Below are positions 36,446 to 48,000 of a stretch of 64,000 bases of DNA, piece by piece. The notes below the pieces were generated by a model, which was given only the letters and a program-made list of their open reading frames with translations, did not search any database and had not been told where the DNA came from. Position 1 is the first letter of the stretch. Every line of letters starts with the position of its first letter. Source of the stretch: Taxillus chinensis (taxonomy: Eukaryota > Streptophyta > Magnoliopsida > Santalales > Loranthaceae); the NCBI GenBank assembly GCA_023512835.1, contig CM042091.1, positions 3,104,348 through 3,168,347 of the forward strand, read 5' to 3'. The position numbers and the translations under genes were made by a program.

Positions 36446-36840
36446 AGCATCCACAACAAGTTTGATATAATTTAATTTTTCTTATAATTTAAGAAAAAAA
36501 TATACAGATTTATCAAAAACTCATTCACAAGTTTCCTAAAATAAGATATAAGGATATGAAATGAATTTACTATTTATCTCTAAATATTTTTCCTATATTT
36601 AAAAATTTACTATTCATCTCTAAATATTTTTCCTATAATTTTTTAATATATATTATTATACTTGTAATATTTTTATTGGTGATAATAAATAAAAAAATGA
36701 AGAAAGAAAATAATATAAAATGAATGAAGGAATAAATGTAAATAAAAATATAAAATAAAATATTTAATATTTTTAAAAAAAAAAATAAATTATATACTAT
36801 TTATCCCTGGGATAAAAATACCAGGTGTGCATGCTCTTAC
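36446..36840. mobile_element. Probable MITE
   Basis: Left end AAGCATCCACAAC; the reverse complement of the right end reads AAGAGCATGCACACC. The inside is very AT-rich with a duplicated word (TTTACTATT(T/C)ATCTCTAAAT, 36567 and 36606). No coding capacity. Confidence 0.45.
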
Positions 36841-36935
36841 TTCTACCCCGTATCATCAACAGCGAGTGTTTTCGAGGACCAACGCAAGCACCAGTTTAAC
36901 CCGCTATAAAACTTTAACATGGCTGCGGCGCACCC

Positions 36936-39577
36936 CTAGGTCTGTGTTGCCATTTCATCCTTTTTGGAGGCTTCCGATGCTTTAGCTGAATAATCTGACA
37001 TTTTGGGTCTTCTTATTGTTCTTCTTAAGAATTGAAATTGCCACTTCCTTGGTTTTATCTGGCCAAGCAATTTCATCTGCTCTTTCCGGAATTGCCTGTT
37101 TGCATACCACTTTCCCCCTCGCCAGCCCAGGACATACCTGTAACTTAGCAAAAAGTGGGGGACATCAGACTAAAACAGCAGCCTGTTAGTCTTTCCAATT
37201 TAAAGCGTTTCACGCCCGAGCGGTGAGTTAGCACGCTAGCATAAAACAAGCCAACAAGAGTGTGTACAATTTCCCCATTCTCCTTAGGAGGGGAAATTAC
37301 AAGCAACATAATAATCTTTTTTAAGTAACACGATGTTGGTAATACAAACATGCACATGCTCACTCAAGCAACTAAAGCCTAGGACAACACCAAATCAATT
37401 AACTTTTTCTGCTTACGCATAGCTCCTGCATTCATAGATTATAAGACAAGTGAGCAAAAGGTTAATAAATTTACGACAAAATAGCATTATAGAGTTAACT
37501 CCCGCCTCTTGCTCTCTTACCTTAAGATTGAATTATTGAGCAAGCAGTAACGCTTCTGCTAATCTTTAAAGCAAAATGAACTAGTGGGTGCTAGTCACAA
37601 TGCTCTCCCATGATAAAACCTTATCTTAATTAATATGGAGTGAGGGAATTAATTAACGTATGCACAAGAATTGCTCATGGAAATCATTTTCCTTGATTGG
37701 GGGATGGCACATGTATTTTTCTAAAATGATTTATGACTGGAAATTGATGCCCAGATAAAAACGGATTCAGGGATGGAACTGTATTACTTGCTTTTGTGCA
37801 GGGATGGAAGTATGGTATATTTATGAATTAAGACTCGATTTTGGAATTATAAAATTTTAGTTCTGACGATTGCCAACTTCACTTAATCAGAAATCTGTCA
37901 TAAAGTTCTCTAATATTAACAATCCAATCAATTAGATCAAATAGAAAGAAAACTAGATAAAAGTGGGAATATCAAATAAATTCTATGAAGTACAAACCCA
38001 ATGACTAAGGTGGTTCCAGCAGTTGCCATAGTAGCTGCTGTACTTGAACTACCAACAATTTTCTTAATCTCCTCATGTTCAAAATGATAGTTTTTCTTCA
38101 TCTGTGACAAAAGAAACATTACATCCAAGATTTAGCACCTATATCATCAACACCAGAGAACAAGATCGCCCAGCATCAATATATCTTTGAGTAGAATATT
38201 TAGCAAATACTCACAGCATTTTCAATTGATTCAAGCTTCTGTTCAACTTTTGTTTGGTGAAGATAGCGTAATGAATAACCTGCAATGCCATTTTTTATTT
38301 ATTGGTAAATAGGCATAACATAAAAACCTAATCAGAGGCGTCCAAAAAAAAAAGTACACGTAATGCAAAGGTATTCAGTTCAGATCTTGCATCAATGTGT
38401 CATGAAGTTAGGACTTTAAGACCACTCTCAAAGCTAGAGAGCACCTATACAAGGTCCAAAAGACGAAAATAAAATAAGTAAACATCTCCTGGGAATGTAG
38501 CAGGTATATTAAATGGATCAACCACACATTTTAGTGATTTGTCTATATATCTGTAAATTTTCATCTTGACTATATTTTCCATCAAATATATCTGGAAGTC
38601 AAAAGCTTTCAGTAAAATGGGTGGGGCACCACAGCAGCATGATGTCAAAAACCTCATAACTTTTCTTCAAAACGTTCTTCTATTAGTGCAACAGATCTAA
38701 CTTTTCAACTTCAATCATGGCCAAGGCAATGCAGCTAATTGGCCATATAAGTTTGTTTCTGCCTATCAATCACCACAACGCCATCTCACCTTAATGGGGG
38801 GTTCAATGATGCAGAAACCTCACCATCATCAATTGAAACTCTTGAACAGTCAGTAGAAATCATTAGCAATTTGCTGGGGAAAATTAGAAGGAACACAATA
38901 ATCAAATGATTCAAATCTTTAGCAATCAACATCACACGACAACACACATCTGGAATTCTCCCTAAGAGCGTGTTGTTTAGGGGGGATGGGCTAGAGCCGG
39001 ATGCAAATGCAGGCTATTATACAATTTCCTAGTTTTGGGTTGTTGGTTTTTTGGAATTCTCCGGAAGCTTTGTCATCCTTCTAGTGTCTCTACATTTCGC
39101 GTTGTGTTTAGCTATGCGTTTGAAGTCTTTTAACAAAATTTACCTTGTTCTCATCAAGATAATAATAATGAAAAAGCCACCATCACAATCACCTAATTAA
39201 CAACAGCCCAAGACTAAAATCGCAGGACAGGGCCAAAGCAAGGAAAGCAAAATCGAGGAAGGATTGGAAGAACTCACCAAACCATGCTGTGGCAATCGAT
39301 GCGAGAGAAGTCGAGATTGCAAAGACTACCCTGTGCCTCTCAAAGATTTCCTGCAAAATACCCAGATGGCGAAATTTTAGATATTATACAAAAATCAAAA
39401 CACGAGGGAACTAAAGAAAAACAAACAAAAAATGGTTCGATGAATCGGAAATCGAACAACCTTGGTAGAGAAATAAGTGTCCTGGACAGCGGACCACGAA
39501 TTCATAGCTTTCTTTCTCAGCTGTGGCTTCGAAAGGGCGCCGAATATGTTTCCCGTGTTCCTCCTTAGTCGCTGCAT
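36936..39577 (-). CDS. Uncharacterised small plant membrane protein (186 aa)
   Basis: Five exons in order 39577-39461, 39350-39278, 38279-38215, 38101-37998, 37137-36936; all GT-AG, phases consistent. I do not recognise a named family. The N-terminus (MQRLRRNTGNIFGALSKPQL) is basic and Ser/Asn-rich without acidic residues until residue 33, as in mitochondrial or plastid targeting. A hydrophobic segment lies at about 47-64 (VVFAISTSLASIATAWFG), a charged, probably helical stretch at 67-101, a second hydrophobic segment at about 102-124 (STAATMATAGTTLVIGYV) and a strongly basic C-terminal third (GKWYANRQFRKEQMK, RKWQFQFLRRTIRRPK). The clean splicing and open frame suggest a working gene. Two-span organelle membrane protein is inference. 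Confidence 0.8.
37138..37997 (-). other. Intron 4 of the small membrane protein gene
   Basis: AT-rich; no exon or repeat recognised. Confidence 0.5.
38280..39277 (-). other. Intron 2 of the small membrane protein gene
   Basis: 998 bp, AT-rich; nothing further recognised. Confidence 0.5.
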
Positions 39578-39599
39578 GGTGTATCCTAGTCCCAATCGA

Positions 39600-40699
39600 A
39601 CACTGTCTGATCACTTCGTGTGCTTTCTGAATCAGTGTTCCAGAGGGGCGGGCCTGAAAATGTGTTGCACTCTCGCAGAGAGTAAGAGGGATCTGGTTCA
39701 GAGCTCAAATCTTTTCCCACTGCATACCCGCCTGGACTATAGGGCATGTGTGCTAGCAAGCTGCAAGTATGGCGTCAAATTGAATCATCGATGTTTAAAT
39801 TGATTTCTAATTCTGTGTAATGTGCAATTTTACCATTTTTTTATAATTTAAAATAATTCCAGAATTTTATTAAAAAAGAGTTTATTGGTTTTTCAAACTA
39901 GAATTTTTGAATAAACATATAAAAATAATTTTTTAAAAGAATATAATTTAAAAAGATAGTTAAAATAATTTAAAATAAACGAAAAAGATAAAAAAAATAT
40001 ATAATTTAAAAGAATATAAATAAAAATTGAGAATAAGATTTAGAAGAATAAATAAAATATATCAAATAATATACTATTTATACATAAAATAAGAATTAAT
40101 AATATGGAGTTGGTATGGATGCTTTTAAGAGCCTTTCCATGTCTTTAAATTATATGTATGAATCATTTTTTAACTTTCATTCTAATAATAAATTTTAAAT
40201 TATTTTTATTTTATTCAAATAATATATTCTTATTATTCCTATCTCCACCTACTCTTTATATTTTTTACACATGTAAATAATTTTTAAATTTAAATATAGT
40301 CATTTTATACATACATTACTCTTTGTTTTTTTAATTTTATTAAAGTATTATTTTTTAATATTAAGTTAGCTTTATTTTAATTAAAATAATTAATATATGA
40401 GAAAAAAGAGAAAAAAAAACTTTATAAAGTAATAAAATAATATCTAAAGAATGACTTGTGATGATTCATTTATGAAGAATTACTATAACAATTTTCACAT
40501 TTGAATACCCATATAAAAATCTATTGGAGAATTTATTTAAAATTTAATGTTCTATTTGTAAATAATAAAAAGTCTAGAGTTATCATATGCTTTAAAATAT
40601 TTGAATTGTATTGTGATGTTTGGAGAGTTTGCATATAAAAAAATGTCTTTATTTCATCAAAATATCATTTACTCACTAGAGTATACTTTTATATCCTAA
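39600..40699. other. Upstream flank and AT-rich spacer
   Basis: The first 150 bases are GC-richer and probably hold the promoter and 5' UTR of the minus-strand gene. The rest is A/T low-complexity sequence with no gene. Confidence 0.4.
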
Positions 40700-41081
40700 C
40701 GTCACAGGGTCAGGGTCTTCACTCGACACTCGATCACTCTAGTAGATGCTTCGAGTAAGTCATATCAATTAGGGCACACATAGACTATTTTTGCCTTGCC
40801 ATGAGTTCATCCGGAGAATGGCTCCAATTCACGATCAGTTTATGTAGGGATGGCCAAGTCCCCTTTTCATCGTCAAATTCTCGACTAGTGGCATACTCCC
40901 CGCATTTAACCGGATCGATACGTCTGAACTCCGAAGGGGCTCCATCGATCTCCCTCATGAACTGTCGTGGAATCTATCCCGTCTGCACCAGCTATGATTT
41001 CCGCCTTGCCCCTCATCAAGTAGCGCGTACCTACGCCACTTAAGAGACGCCCGCCAGAATCACGTTGTTCGGGGCGTGACA
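40700..41081 (-). repeat. TRIM 3' LTR
   Basis: About 382 bp, a diverged direct copy of 41377-41761 (shared words include GGGTCAGGGT, GGCATACTC(C/T)CCGCATTTAA and AACTCCGAAGGGGCT). Confidence 0.85.
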
Positions 41082-41376
41082 TTTTCCTTCATTTAATTTT
41101 GCAACGCCCTCATTGCGTCTAGCGAGTTCGAAAGAATCGAGATTGTTTAACGTGCTCCTTTCGACTCCTGCAGCGCCACTCTGTCCTATCCTCAGGTACT
41201 CCATCATGGCTTGGCAGCCAAAAACTTGGTGGACGTGATGTGTGTAAGACCTTCACCTAGTCGACCCCCATCTCTTTGGGGTTCCCTCCCAACTTGGGAT
41301 CAGAGACCACACATATCTTGCGAGAGTGCTTCGGTGAGCTTTCTAGAAACAAGTTGTAACTGCTCTGATACCACTT

Positions 41377-41761
41377 TGTTACAGGGTCAGGGTTTTTATC
41401 CGTGCGGAACTTGGTCACCCTGGTGGATGATCCGAGTAGTCGTACTGATCGGGGAACACATAGATTGGTTTCGCCCTGCCTTGAGCTCATTAGGAGAATG
41501 ACTCCAATTCCCGACTAGTTTGTGTAGGGATAACCAAGTCCCCTCTTCATCATCAAATCCTTGACTAGCGGCATACTCTCCGCATTTAACAAGGTCGCTA
41601 TGTCTAAACTCCGAAGGGGCTCTATCGATCTCCCGCACAAACTGTTATGGAGCCTATCCCGTCTGCACTAGCTATGCTTTCTACCTTGCCCCTCCACAAG
41701 TAGCGCGCACCTGCACCACTTGAGAGATTCTCGCTAGCATTATGTTGTTTGGGGCGTGACA
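41377..41761 (-). repeat. TRIM 5' LTR
   Basis: About 385 bp, beginning TGTTACAGGG and ending GGGGCGTGACA, next to the primer site on the minus strand. Confidence 0.87.
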
Positions 41762-41989
41762 CTAAGCACACAACTGAGATTATTATTACAATGTAATAGT
41801 ATAGAATTATTTTTGTAAATTGATAATTAATTGTGCCCAATTTAATAAAAAAAACATAATCACTCTACTCTCTCGTACTTATTTTATTCTTTTTTCTTTT
41901 ATACAAGTATAATTCCTTATTTCTTCTTTCTTCGTTAGTCTTGCTTGTCTTCTTAACTTCTTTGACACAATGTCTCCTATCTTGGTAAC

Positions 41990-42890
41990 AGGTTAGGAAT
42001 TTGGAGAGTTCAAATCCAAATCAATTCACCATTGAGGAACCTTCAAATTCCTATTATCTTCATCATTATGAAAGTCTTAGGCAAGTGCTCGTCTTACAAC
42101 TCACCGGTGAGAATTACATCAACTAGAGTTGTGTGATGTTAATTGCTTTAGTCATGAAACACAATTTGGGATTTGTTGATGGTTCTATTCACAAGCCTCA
42201 ACATACTAACCCTAATTTGCATAATATGTGGATTTATAATAACAATATTGTTATATCTTGGATTTCAAAAGAATTTTTTATTAATATTATTTTTGTTACT
42301 TATACTCAAGAGATTTGGCTAGACTTAAAGAATCGTTTTAGTAGACGGACTGACCTAGAATTTTTCAATTTAAGCATGAATTGATGAATTTGTGTCAAGA
42401 ACATAATTCGATTGATACCTACTTTACGAAGAAGAACTCGATAATTATAAACCTAATTGTTCTTGTGGAAAATATACCTGTAGTAGTATTAGCAATCTCA
42501 ACAATCATTATTAAATGGAGTATATAATGTCTTTTTTATGGGACTTTATTCTTTTCCTCAAATTTGTGTTCTGAATTTGATGTCTCTTACTAATCGTGTT
42601 TTTCCTTGGTTGTTCAAGAAGAACAACAAAGAAGGACTACCTCTTCCAGTAATTTGAGCAATTCTATTAGTATAATAGCCTTTAATGTAAAGACAGATGT
42701 TAATAGGTATGGTGGTTATGATTCTTAAAAGTCTTAAAACTCCAATTTTAATGCTTCCAATATATAAAAGAAACATGCTTTATTATACTCATTGCAAGAC
42801 ACTTAGAGACATTGTGGATATTTGTTATAAGCTATATGGATTCAAATTTTTTTCATCAAATTTTGCCATTGGCTTTGGTGTTCTTTATTC
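41990..42890 (+). pseudogene. Copia gag relic
   Basis: Gag-like words in changing frames: LTGENYI, MLIALVMKHNLGFVDGS, IVISWISKEF, TQEIWLDLKNRFS, FFNLKHELMNLCQ, and a decayed zinc knuckle region (YTHCKTLRDIVDICYKLYGFK). Only one frame of 83 codons is open. It starts about 230 bp after the TRIM, has no LTRs and is opposite in orientation to it. Confidence 0.7.
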
Positions 42891-43222
42891 CCAACTCTGA
42901 ATGAAAGCTCTCCAAAGCTCAGCTTGGATTCAAATTGGCAAAATATTAAACGAGTTACAATCCATGCCACCACCACCTACGAATATTTAACACGAGGCAT
43001 CCGCACAGAAGCAGCAGTTCGCTGGAGAGAACCTACTCTTTAGAGGGTGAATGCTTTTGGCCAGATTTGGTGGTTACGGATGTCGTTCATCTAGATCCAA
43101 CCCCACTCAAATCTCCTACAATTGTGGTGACAGTGTTATTGTACGACTAGGTCTGGGAGGGAGGCAAGCACCAACCGGTGGAGGTGGATGAGACAATTGA
43201 ATGACCTGAGTGTTGCAGCAAT

Positions 43223-43645
43223 AGCAGATCTCGAGATGAATTGTTGAAGATGTGGCTGCTAACAGATCCGAGTGCGATTGGTGTATGTTATTCATATTAA
43301 TGGCATACCGAACATCATGAGAATGGTCTTTAGTTTATATATGTATATTTATTTCGTTCACATGGATTGCCAATTCCCATGCACCAAGAAAATTTCAAGT
43401 TGAAAATAAATAATTTAAAAAATTTAAAAAAAAAATCATAGCAGAACTAGAGATGAATTGTTGAAGATGTGGCTACAAGCAGATCCGATTGCGATTGGTG
43501 AACATCATCCACATTGATGGCATACACCAAACGTCTCGAGAATGGTCTTTTGATTTTTGTTTTATATATAATTTATTTCGTTCACATGCATTGCCAACAA
43601 ATCGTTTTCAAGTTGAAAATAAATAAAATAATTAAATTTTCCATA
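43223..43645. repeat. Tandem duplication (2 x about 215 bp)
   Basis: 43223-43439 and 43440-43645 share GAGATGAATTGTTGAAGATG, GAGAATGGTCTTT and TTTATTTCGTTCACATG, offset 217 bp. Confidence 0.8.
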
Positions 43646-44441
43646 AAACCACGGGCCAAATGCCCACTAAATTTTTAAAACTTTCATTTGTGTGTGACTG
43701 AAGAGAACGTAAGATGATAAAACAAACAAAAACAAAACAAAACTAATTGAGAGTTGTTGCCAGGGTCGGACACCCAAAATTGAAAATTGATCACTAACAC
43801 ATCTGAATCACTGGTACTTGTGGAGGTACAGATAGGGAAATTTTGACGTGTGAGTAAATCTAGACCGTTCTTCTGAGGTATGACGAACCCCCTCTAGATT
43901 TTATTGATGCATATGGGGAAACAAAAGAAGAAAAACACTGCGTCAATTACTCGTTTCTTTACCAGTGTTGTTCTTCCTTTATACCATCAATTTTTCTATA
44001 TACGGACTCTGTAACAGGATTTCATTACATACCCAAAATCTCAATCTCAATCTCAATCTCTAGAACGCAATGAAGATCCCAAACAAAAAATGCATGCAGC
44101 CAACTGCAATGTTGTTGGGTGTTTTTAAGGTTGAATAATGTTTCTATACAAGAGAAGGACACAGATGGGAATGATCAATGATGATGAAGAAGATCGGATC
44201 CACAGAAAGAGAGAGAGAGAGACTTAAATAGATCAGATTCTGAAATGAGATCCAATCCACTCTTCTTCTCTAACACGATCTACTTTCAACAAAACAGAGA
44301 AGTCCATGAAGTCGAAGAAACATTAAATCAAACAAACTCAACATACAGCAGTAGTCTACAACATGATCTAACCAAAACTTTAATATTTAAGGAAGAAAAA
44401 AAAAGACTGATTTCTCTTCTGTTCAACCAGATAGAATGAAA
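43646..44441. other. Downstream flank of the ERF gene
   Basis: Gene-less; the right part is probably ERF 3' UTR. A short (GA)n run lies at 44205-44221. Confidence 0.4.
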
Positions 44442-44450
44442 TCTCTCTCT

Positions 44451-44490
<40 letters not shown>
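44442..44490. repeat. (CT)n microsatellite in the ERF 3' UTR
   Basis: About 49 bp of CT repeat with one interruption, 28 bp past the ERF stop codon (GA repeat in the transcript). Confidence 0.9.
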
Positions 44491-44491
<1 letters not shown>

Positions 44492-44518
44492 GATAACATT
44501 AGAAGATATAAAACATTA

Positions 44519-45172
44519 TCAGAGACATAACACAGTGGATTGAAAATCATCACCAAGGGTTTCCACAAGTTGGTCGTAGCTGTCCATCGGGGGAAGGTTC
44601 AGATCGAAGGCCAAGGGCTTTCGGGATGAGGAGTTGTGGGCGCCGTCGTCGTCGGCGGCGTCGTCGACGGAAGACGAAGAATCGCAGTCGCTGTGGCAGT
44701 CTTCCGCCGGGATCACGCGACTGCGGAGTCGTTGCGGCTTAGGGGGAGGGGGGGCGTGGACAGGGCGAGGACCGCTGGAGGACACGACGGTGCTGCTCAA
44801 GCTGCTCGACGCCGGCCTCTGAATCAGCTCCGACTGCGGGTCGATTTCGAACCCCCCGCCGCCTCCGCCGAGGTGGTGGTGGTACATGAAATTTGGGTTA
44901 TTGTTGTGTCGGAGGAAGGTGGCGGATTCCGGGGGAGGGAAATTGGTCTTGGCCTTGGAGCCGCGGAGGGAGAAGGCTGCGGCATCGTAGGCACGCGCCG
45001 CGGCCTCCGCGGAATCGAAGGTGCCGAGCCAGACGCGCGCCTTCTTCAAGGGATCTCTGATCTCGGCGGCGAATCGACCCCACGGCCGCTTCCGGACACC
45101 CCTGAATCTGATCTCCTTGGCTTGATCGATCGGCGAAGCAATCGCCGCCGCGTTGCCTCTCCCTCGCCGCAT
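44519..45172 (-). CDS. ERF3: ERF/AP2 transcriptional repressor, ERF3-like
   Basis: Intronless, 217 residues from MRRGRG. The AP2/ERF domain (about 23-79: [43 protein letters not shown]) has the Ala and Asp that mark the ERF rather than DREB class, so it should bind GCC-box DNA. The C-terminal EAR repression motif is DLNLPP (190-195), which recruits TOPLESS/SAP18-type co-repressors. The acidic-serine block [13 protein letters not shown] (157-169) and the start MRRGR are hallmarks of Arabidopsis ERF3, giving subgroup VIII. ERF3-type proteins repress ethylene- and stress-responsive genes. An in-frame ATG 18 codons upstream (45226) gives a hydrophobic extension foreign to the family, so the shorter start is preferred. 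Confidence 0.93.
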   Translation of the reverse strand: MRRGRGNAAAIASPIDQAKEIRFRGVRKRPWGRFAAEIRDPLKKARVWLGTFDSAEAAARAYDAAAFSLRGSKAKTNFPPPESATFLRHNNNPNFMYHHHLGGGGGGFEIDPQSELIQRPASSSLSSTVVSSSGPRPVHAPPPPKPQRLRSRVIPAEDCHSDCDSSSSVDDAADDDGAHNSSSRKPLAFDLNLPPMDSYDQLVETLGDDFQSTVLCL

Positions 45173-45229
45173 GATGACGCCGGAAATAGAAAATAGAAAA
45201 TAAAATAGAATAAAATAAAAAGACACGCA

Positions 45230-45977
45230 GCAGGACAGGAGACGATGAAGGAAGGATTATGGTATGTTATGTAGGCGTATGGAACGCGTTACCACCACCA
45301 CCCTTTAATTTATCATCAACCCAACCCCCTTTGGTTTCATTTCATCATGTCTCTTGGATTCGTTTCCGCGTCGGGTCCCTGTGGGTAAAGCCGTGGAGGC
45401 CAAACGGGATCGGTTACTCCTGTGATCTTTCCTTTTATTTGAAGTTTTTTTTTTTTAAAAAAAAGGCCATGAAATGAAATTATGGTAATTTGGTAAGGAA
45501 TTGACTAATGGTGGAGCATTTTCCTGTTTTTTTTTGCTTTTTTTTTTGTCCCAAAGTAAAGATTTGGTGGAAAGTCCAACATCTCTTTTCCTTATGTTTT
45601 TTTTAATAGTCGGATTTGGCATAGTGCTTGCGTTGCTGGTAGGCAATCTTAATTTATTTCTATGGTTTTGGTGACTACTGACTACCATTTTAATTCATAT
45701 TATTATGCCAAATGGTGACAGCATTATTTTATTTTAGGCTACTTACTTTTCTAAATCAATTAAATTTTATTTTGAAAAAAAAATGATAATGTGATATATT
45801 TTGACCATGGAAACTAAACACATACAAAAAAAAAAGTTCAGTTTTAAAACCAAAACATAATTTTACAAGACTCAATTTTGTATTATTTTTAAATTAATGA
45901 ATCAATTACACCCTTGGTAATGCTTTCATTTAGTTTGGTAGTGATATCATTAACTTTGAGTGAGCTTCATAAATAAG
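45230..45977. other. ERF promoter region and AT-rich spacer
   Basis: Minus-strand upstream region of the ERF gene to about 45480, then AT-rich sequence with T and A runs. No gene recognised. Confidence 0.4.
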
Positions 45978-45987
45978 ATTTTTGGAT

Positions 45988-46283
45988 AGGAGTGCTAAAC
46001 GGGCCAGCGGCCCGCAGGCCGTGCGGTTTGGCCTGTGAAACGGGTTGTGTCGGGCCATCAAATTTAAGCCTATTTCAAAATGAACATAAACGATTTGTGG
46101 CTCGCAGGCCGCGGTTTAAATGGGCTTGGCCCATGCGGTTACGGGTTATCCCGCGGGCCATAGCTTATACAAGCCCATCCGCCAAGCCCTCACCCACCCC
46201 AGCAGCCCATAGCCTGTAAGGGCTGAGCCTGTTTAGACCCGGGTCCGAGCGGGCTGGGCCCAGCCCACCCATTAAACACCCCT
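45988..46283. mobile_element. GC-rich MULE-type MITE (296 bp)
   Basis: The ends are inverted: left AGGAGTGCTAAACGGGC, reverse complement of the right AGGGGTGTTTAATGGGT. The flanking 10-mers ATTTTTGGAT (45978-45987) and ATCTTTGGAT (46284-46293) match at 9 of 10 bases, a target duplication of Mutator size. The inside is very GC-rich (GGGCC, CCCGC words) against AT-rich surroundings. No transposase. Confidence 0.7.
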
Positions 46284-46293
46284 ATCTTTGGAT

Positions 46294-47430
46294 GGAAGGT
46301 GGATAATTCTAAATAAATTAATCAAATATGCTCACTCTGAGGATATGGTATTTGGATGAACCTAACAAAATAATAATTTATCGTGATAATTTTCTCTCAA
46401 AAAATAAAGCAATAAGTACTTTATTATTTTTAAAATGTATTATAAAATAACTATTTAAGTATCTTTTTATTTAAATATTTAGCTTTTTAATAAATTAAAT
46501 TGAAGGTTAATTTGCTCTTATATATTATTTTATATATTCTAAGTTTGTAACTCTGCTCCTTCTACCTAAACCTTCTGAATCTGTCCCTATGCTATTGTAA
46601 CATAAATCAATATATTATAAAATCTAAAAATTATACTTATAATTACAATATTGAAAGACAAAGGCATGTGGGGACTAAGGGAGGCCATGCCCCCCCCCCC
46701 CCCCCCCGTCGGGCTGTTCGAATTATTAGTAGCGTATATAGTACACTAAATTCATACAAATTTACTAAGTGTGGCTACTATTAGTATGATTTTTTTAATA
46801 TATTTTCTTAAAGTTAGCCGCCCCCTTCCATCCCTAAATCCATGAGTTATTTGTGTCCCAGGATATCTTTCACTCTTAAATTTGGTAATTCGGTAATTTG
46901 TCGACTATAATTAGGCTATATTAATTTAACAATACGGCAAGTTGTAGGAAAGCAAAGCTGTCGATGCCATCCTTCCTATCTGAGGTGGCAGAGACACAGA
47001 CGCACATAGCGCCTCCAGTTCATTGTCTGTTGTGTCGAACAAATATATTGCCCCCCGCCCCCCTCCTTCCACGATCTAAAATCCTAGATCCATCCGTGAC
47101 AATATTTCTAGCCTCCTCTTGAAGCTCGAGCATGCATGTTAGAAAATTAATTACCCCAAGATACAATATAGCTCACAGTCTCAAATTACTTTTAGATTTA
47201 AAAGTTATGTAATGTGTATTTATTAGTATTTGTATTTATAGTATTTGCATTCGTTTTTTTATCATTCTTTATAAAATTTTCGATCAAATGCCCATGTATT
47301 TAAAACACAAGGTGCTTAATTGATGAAAAAAAAGACCTACCACTATATCTCTATAATAATTATGAGACTCAACATGATCTATCTAACAAGACATGATTTT
47401 CATGAGTATGCCTTAAAAAAATACTACAAA
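46294..47430. other. Gene-less; contains an 18-base C run
   Basis: A homopolymer of C at 46690-46707 and a second C-rich block at 47051-47065 sit within otherwise AT-rich, repeat-like sequence. No gene. Confidence 0.5.
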
Positions 47431-48000
47431 TGTGTTTGGGGTGGTATTCGCCCTATTGGGGGTAGGGTCGACTTATTACTGTATCTTGCTCCCGTCTAAG
47501 TGGGGCATCAAATTTTAAAATTGTATTCCGCCTCATATATATGCAAGGCGGAGTATCTCATCCTTTAATGGGGTTGGCGAAAGAAGATCCATCTGTTCGT
47601 ACTGCTCTACCGCTCCGTTCCTTATTAGTTTTGCCTATATGAATAATTTTGACTCAAATCAAACTTCTACATCATTTCTGACATAAAAAATTAGCAGAAC
47701 TAATATAATTTGTAATAATAAATACCATTTAAAATGTCAGAATTTATAAATAATAATTACAAAATAATTAAATAATAACATTTAAAATATTATAAAATTA
47801 TAAAAATAAATGATTAAAATTAAACAGAGCAATGATGGGGCGGGATATCCCGTTACATATTACTGCTCCCTGCCTTTGCTTGGATGGGAGATTAAGTTTT
47901 AAAACTATCCCCCACCCCCACTTGGGAGGGGTAGCCTACCCCGCATAGTGGGAGTGAAATGAAGAGATAGCAAGTGTGGATACCTATAGCCCACCCTTAA
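47431..48000 (+). mobile_element. Dispersed repeat, copy A
   Basis: GC-richer ends (GGGGTA, TAGCCCACCC words) around an AT-rich core. It matches 51771-52271 in inverse orientation over both arms and core. Confidence 0.6.

Larger units (their letters stand above)
40700..41761 (-). mobile_element. TRIM (terminal-repeat retrotransposon in miniature)
   Basis: Two direct LTRs (40700-41081 and 41377-41761, about 380 bp each) enclose only 295 bp. The right copy starts TGTTAC and both end GTGACA. On the minus strand a primer site TGGTATCAGAGC (41362-41373) lies three bases from the LTR at 41377, and a purine tract (AAATGAAGGAAAA) abuts the other LTR at 41082. CTAA flanks both sides (40696-40699 and 41762-41765). 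There is no coding capacity, so it would have moved with enzymes of other elements. The left LTR has lost its terminal TG. Confidence 0.85.

Noticed and set aside
40801..41840. Several 70-95 codon frames on both strands
   Set aside because: They lie inside the TRIM LTRs and internal region, and the LTR copies do not preserve the same frame.
44636..45196. 186-codon plus-strand frame
   Set aside because: It is antisense to the ERF3-like gene, whose GC-rich coding sequence keeps the other strand open; its protein shows no domain.
45173..45226. Upstream ATG adding 18 residues to the ERF protein
   Set aside because: The extension is a hydrophobic Phe/Tyr run unlike ERF3 proteins, which begin MRRGR.
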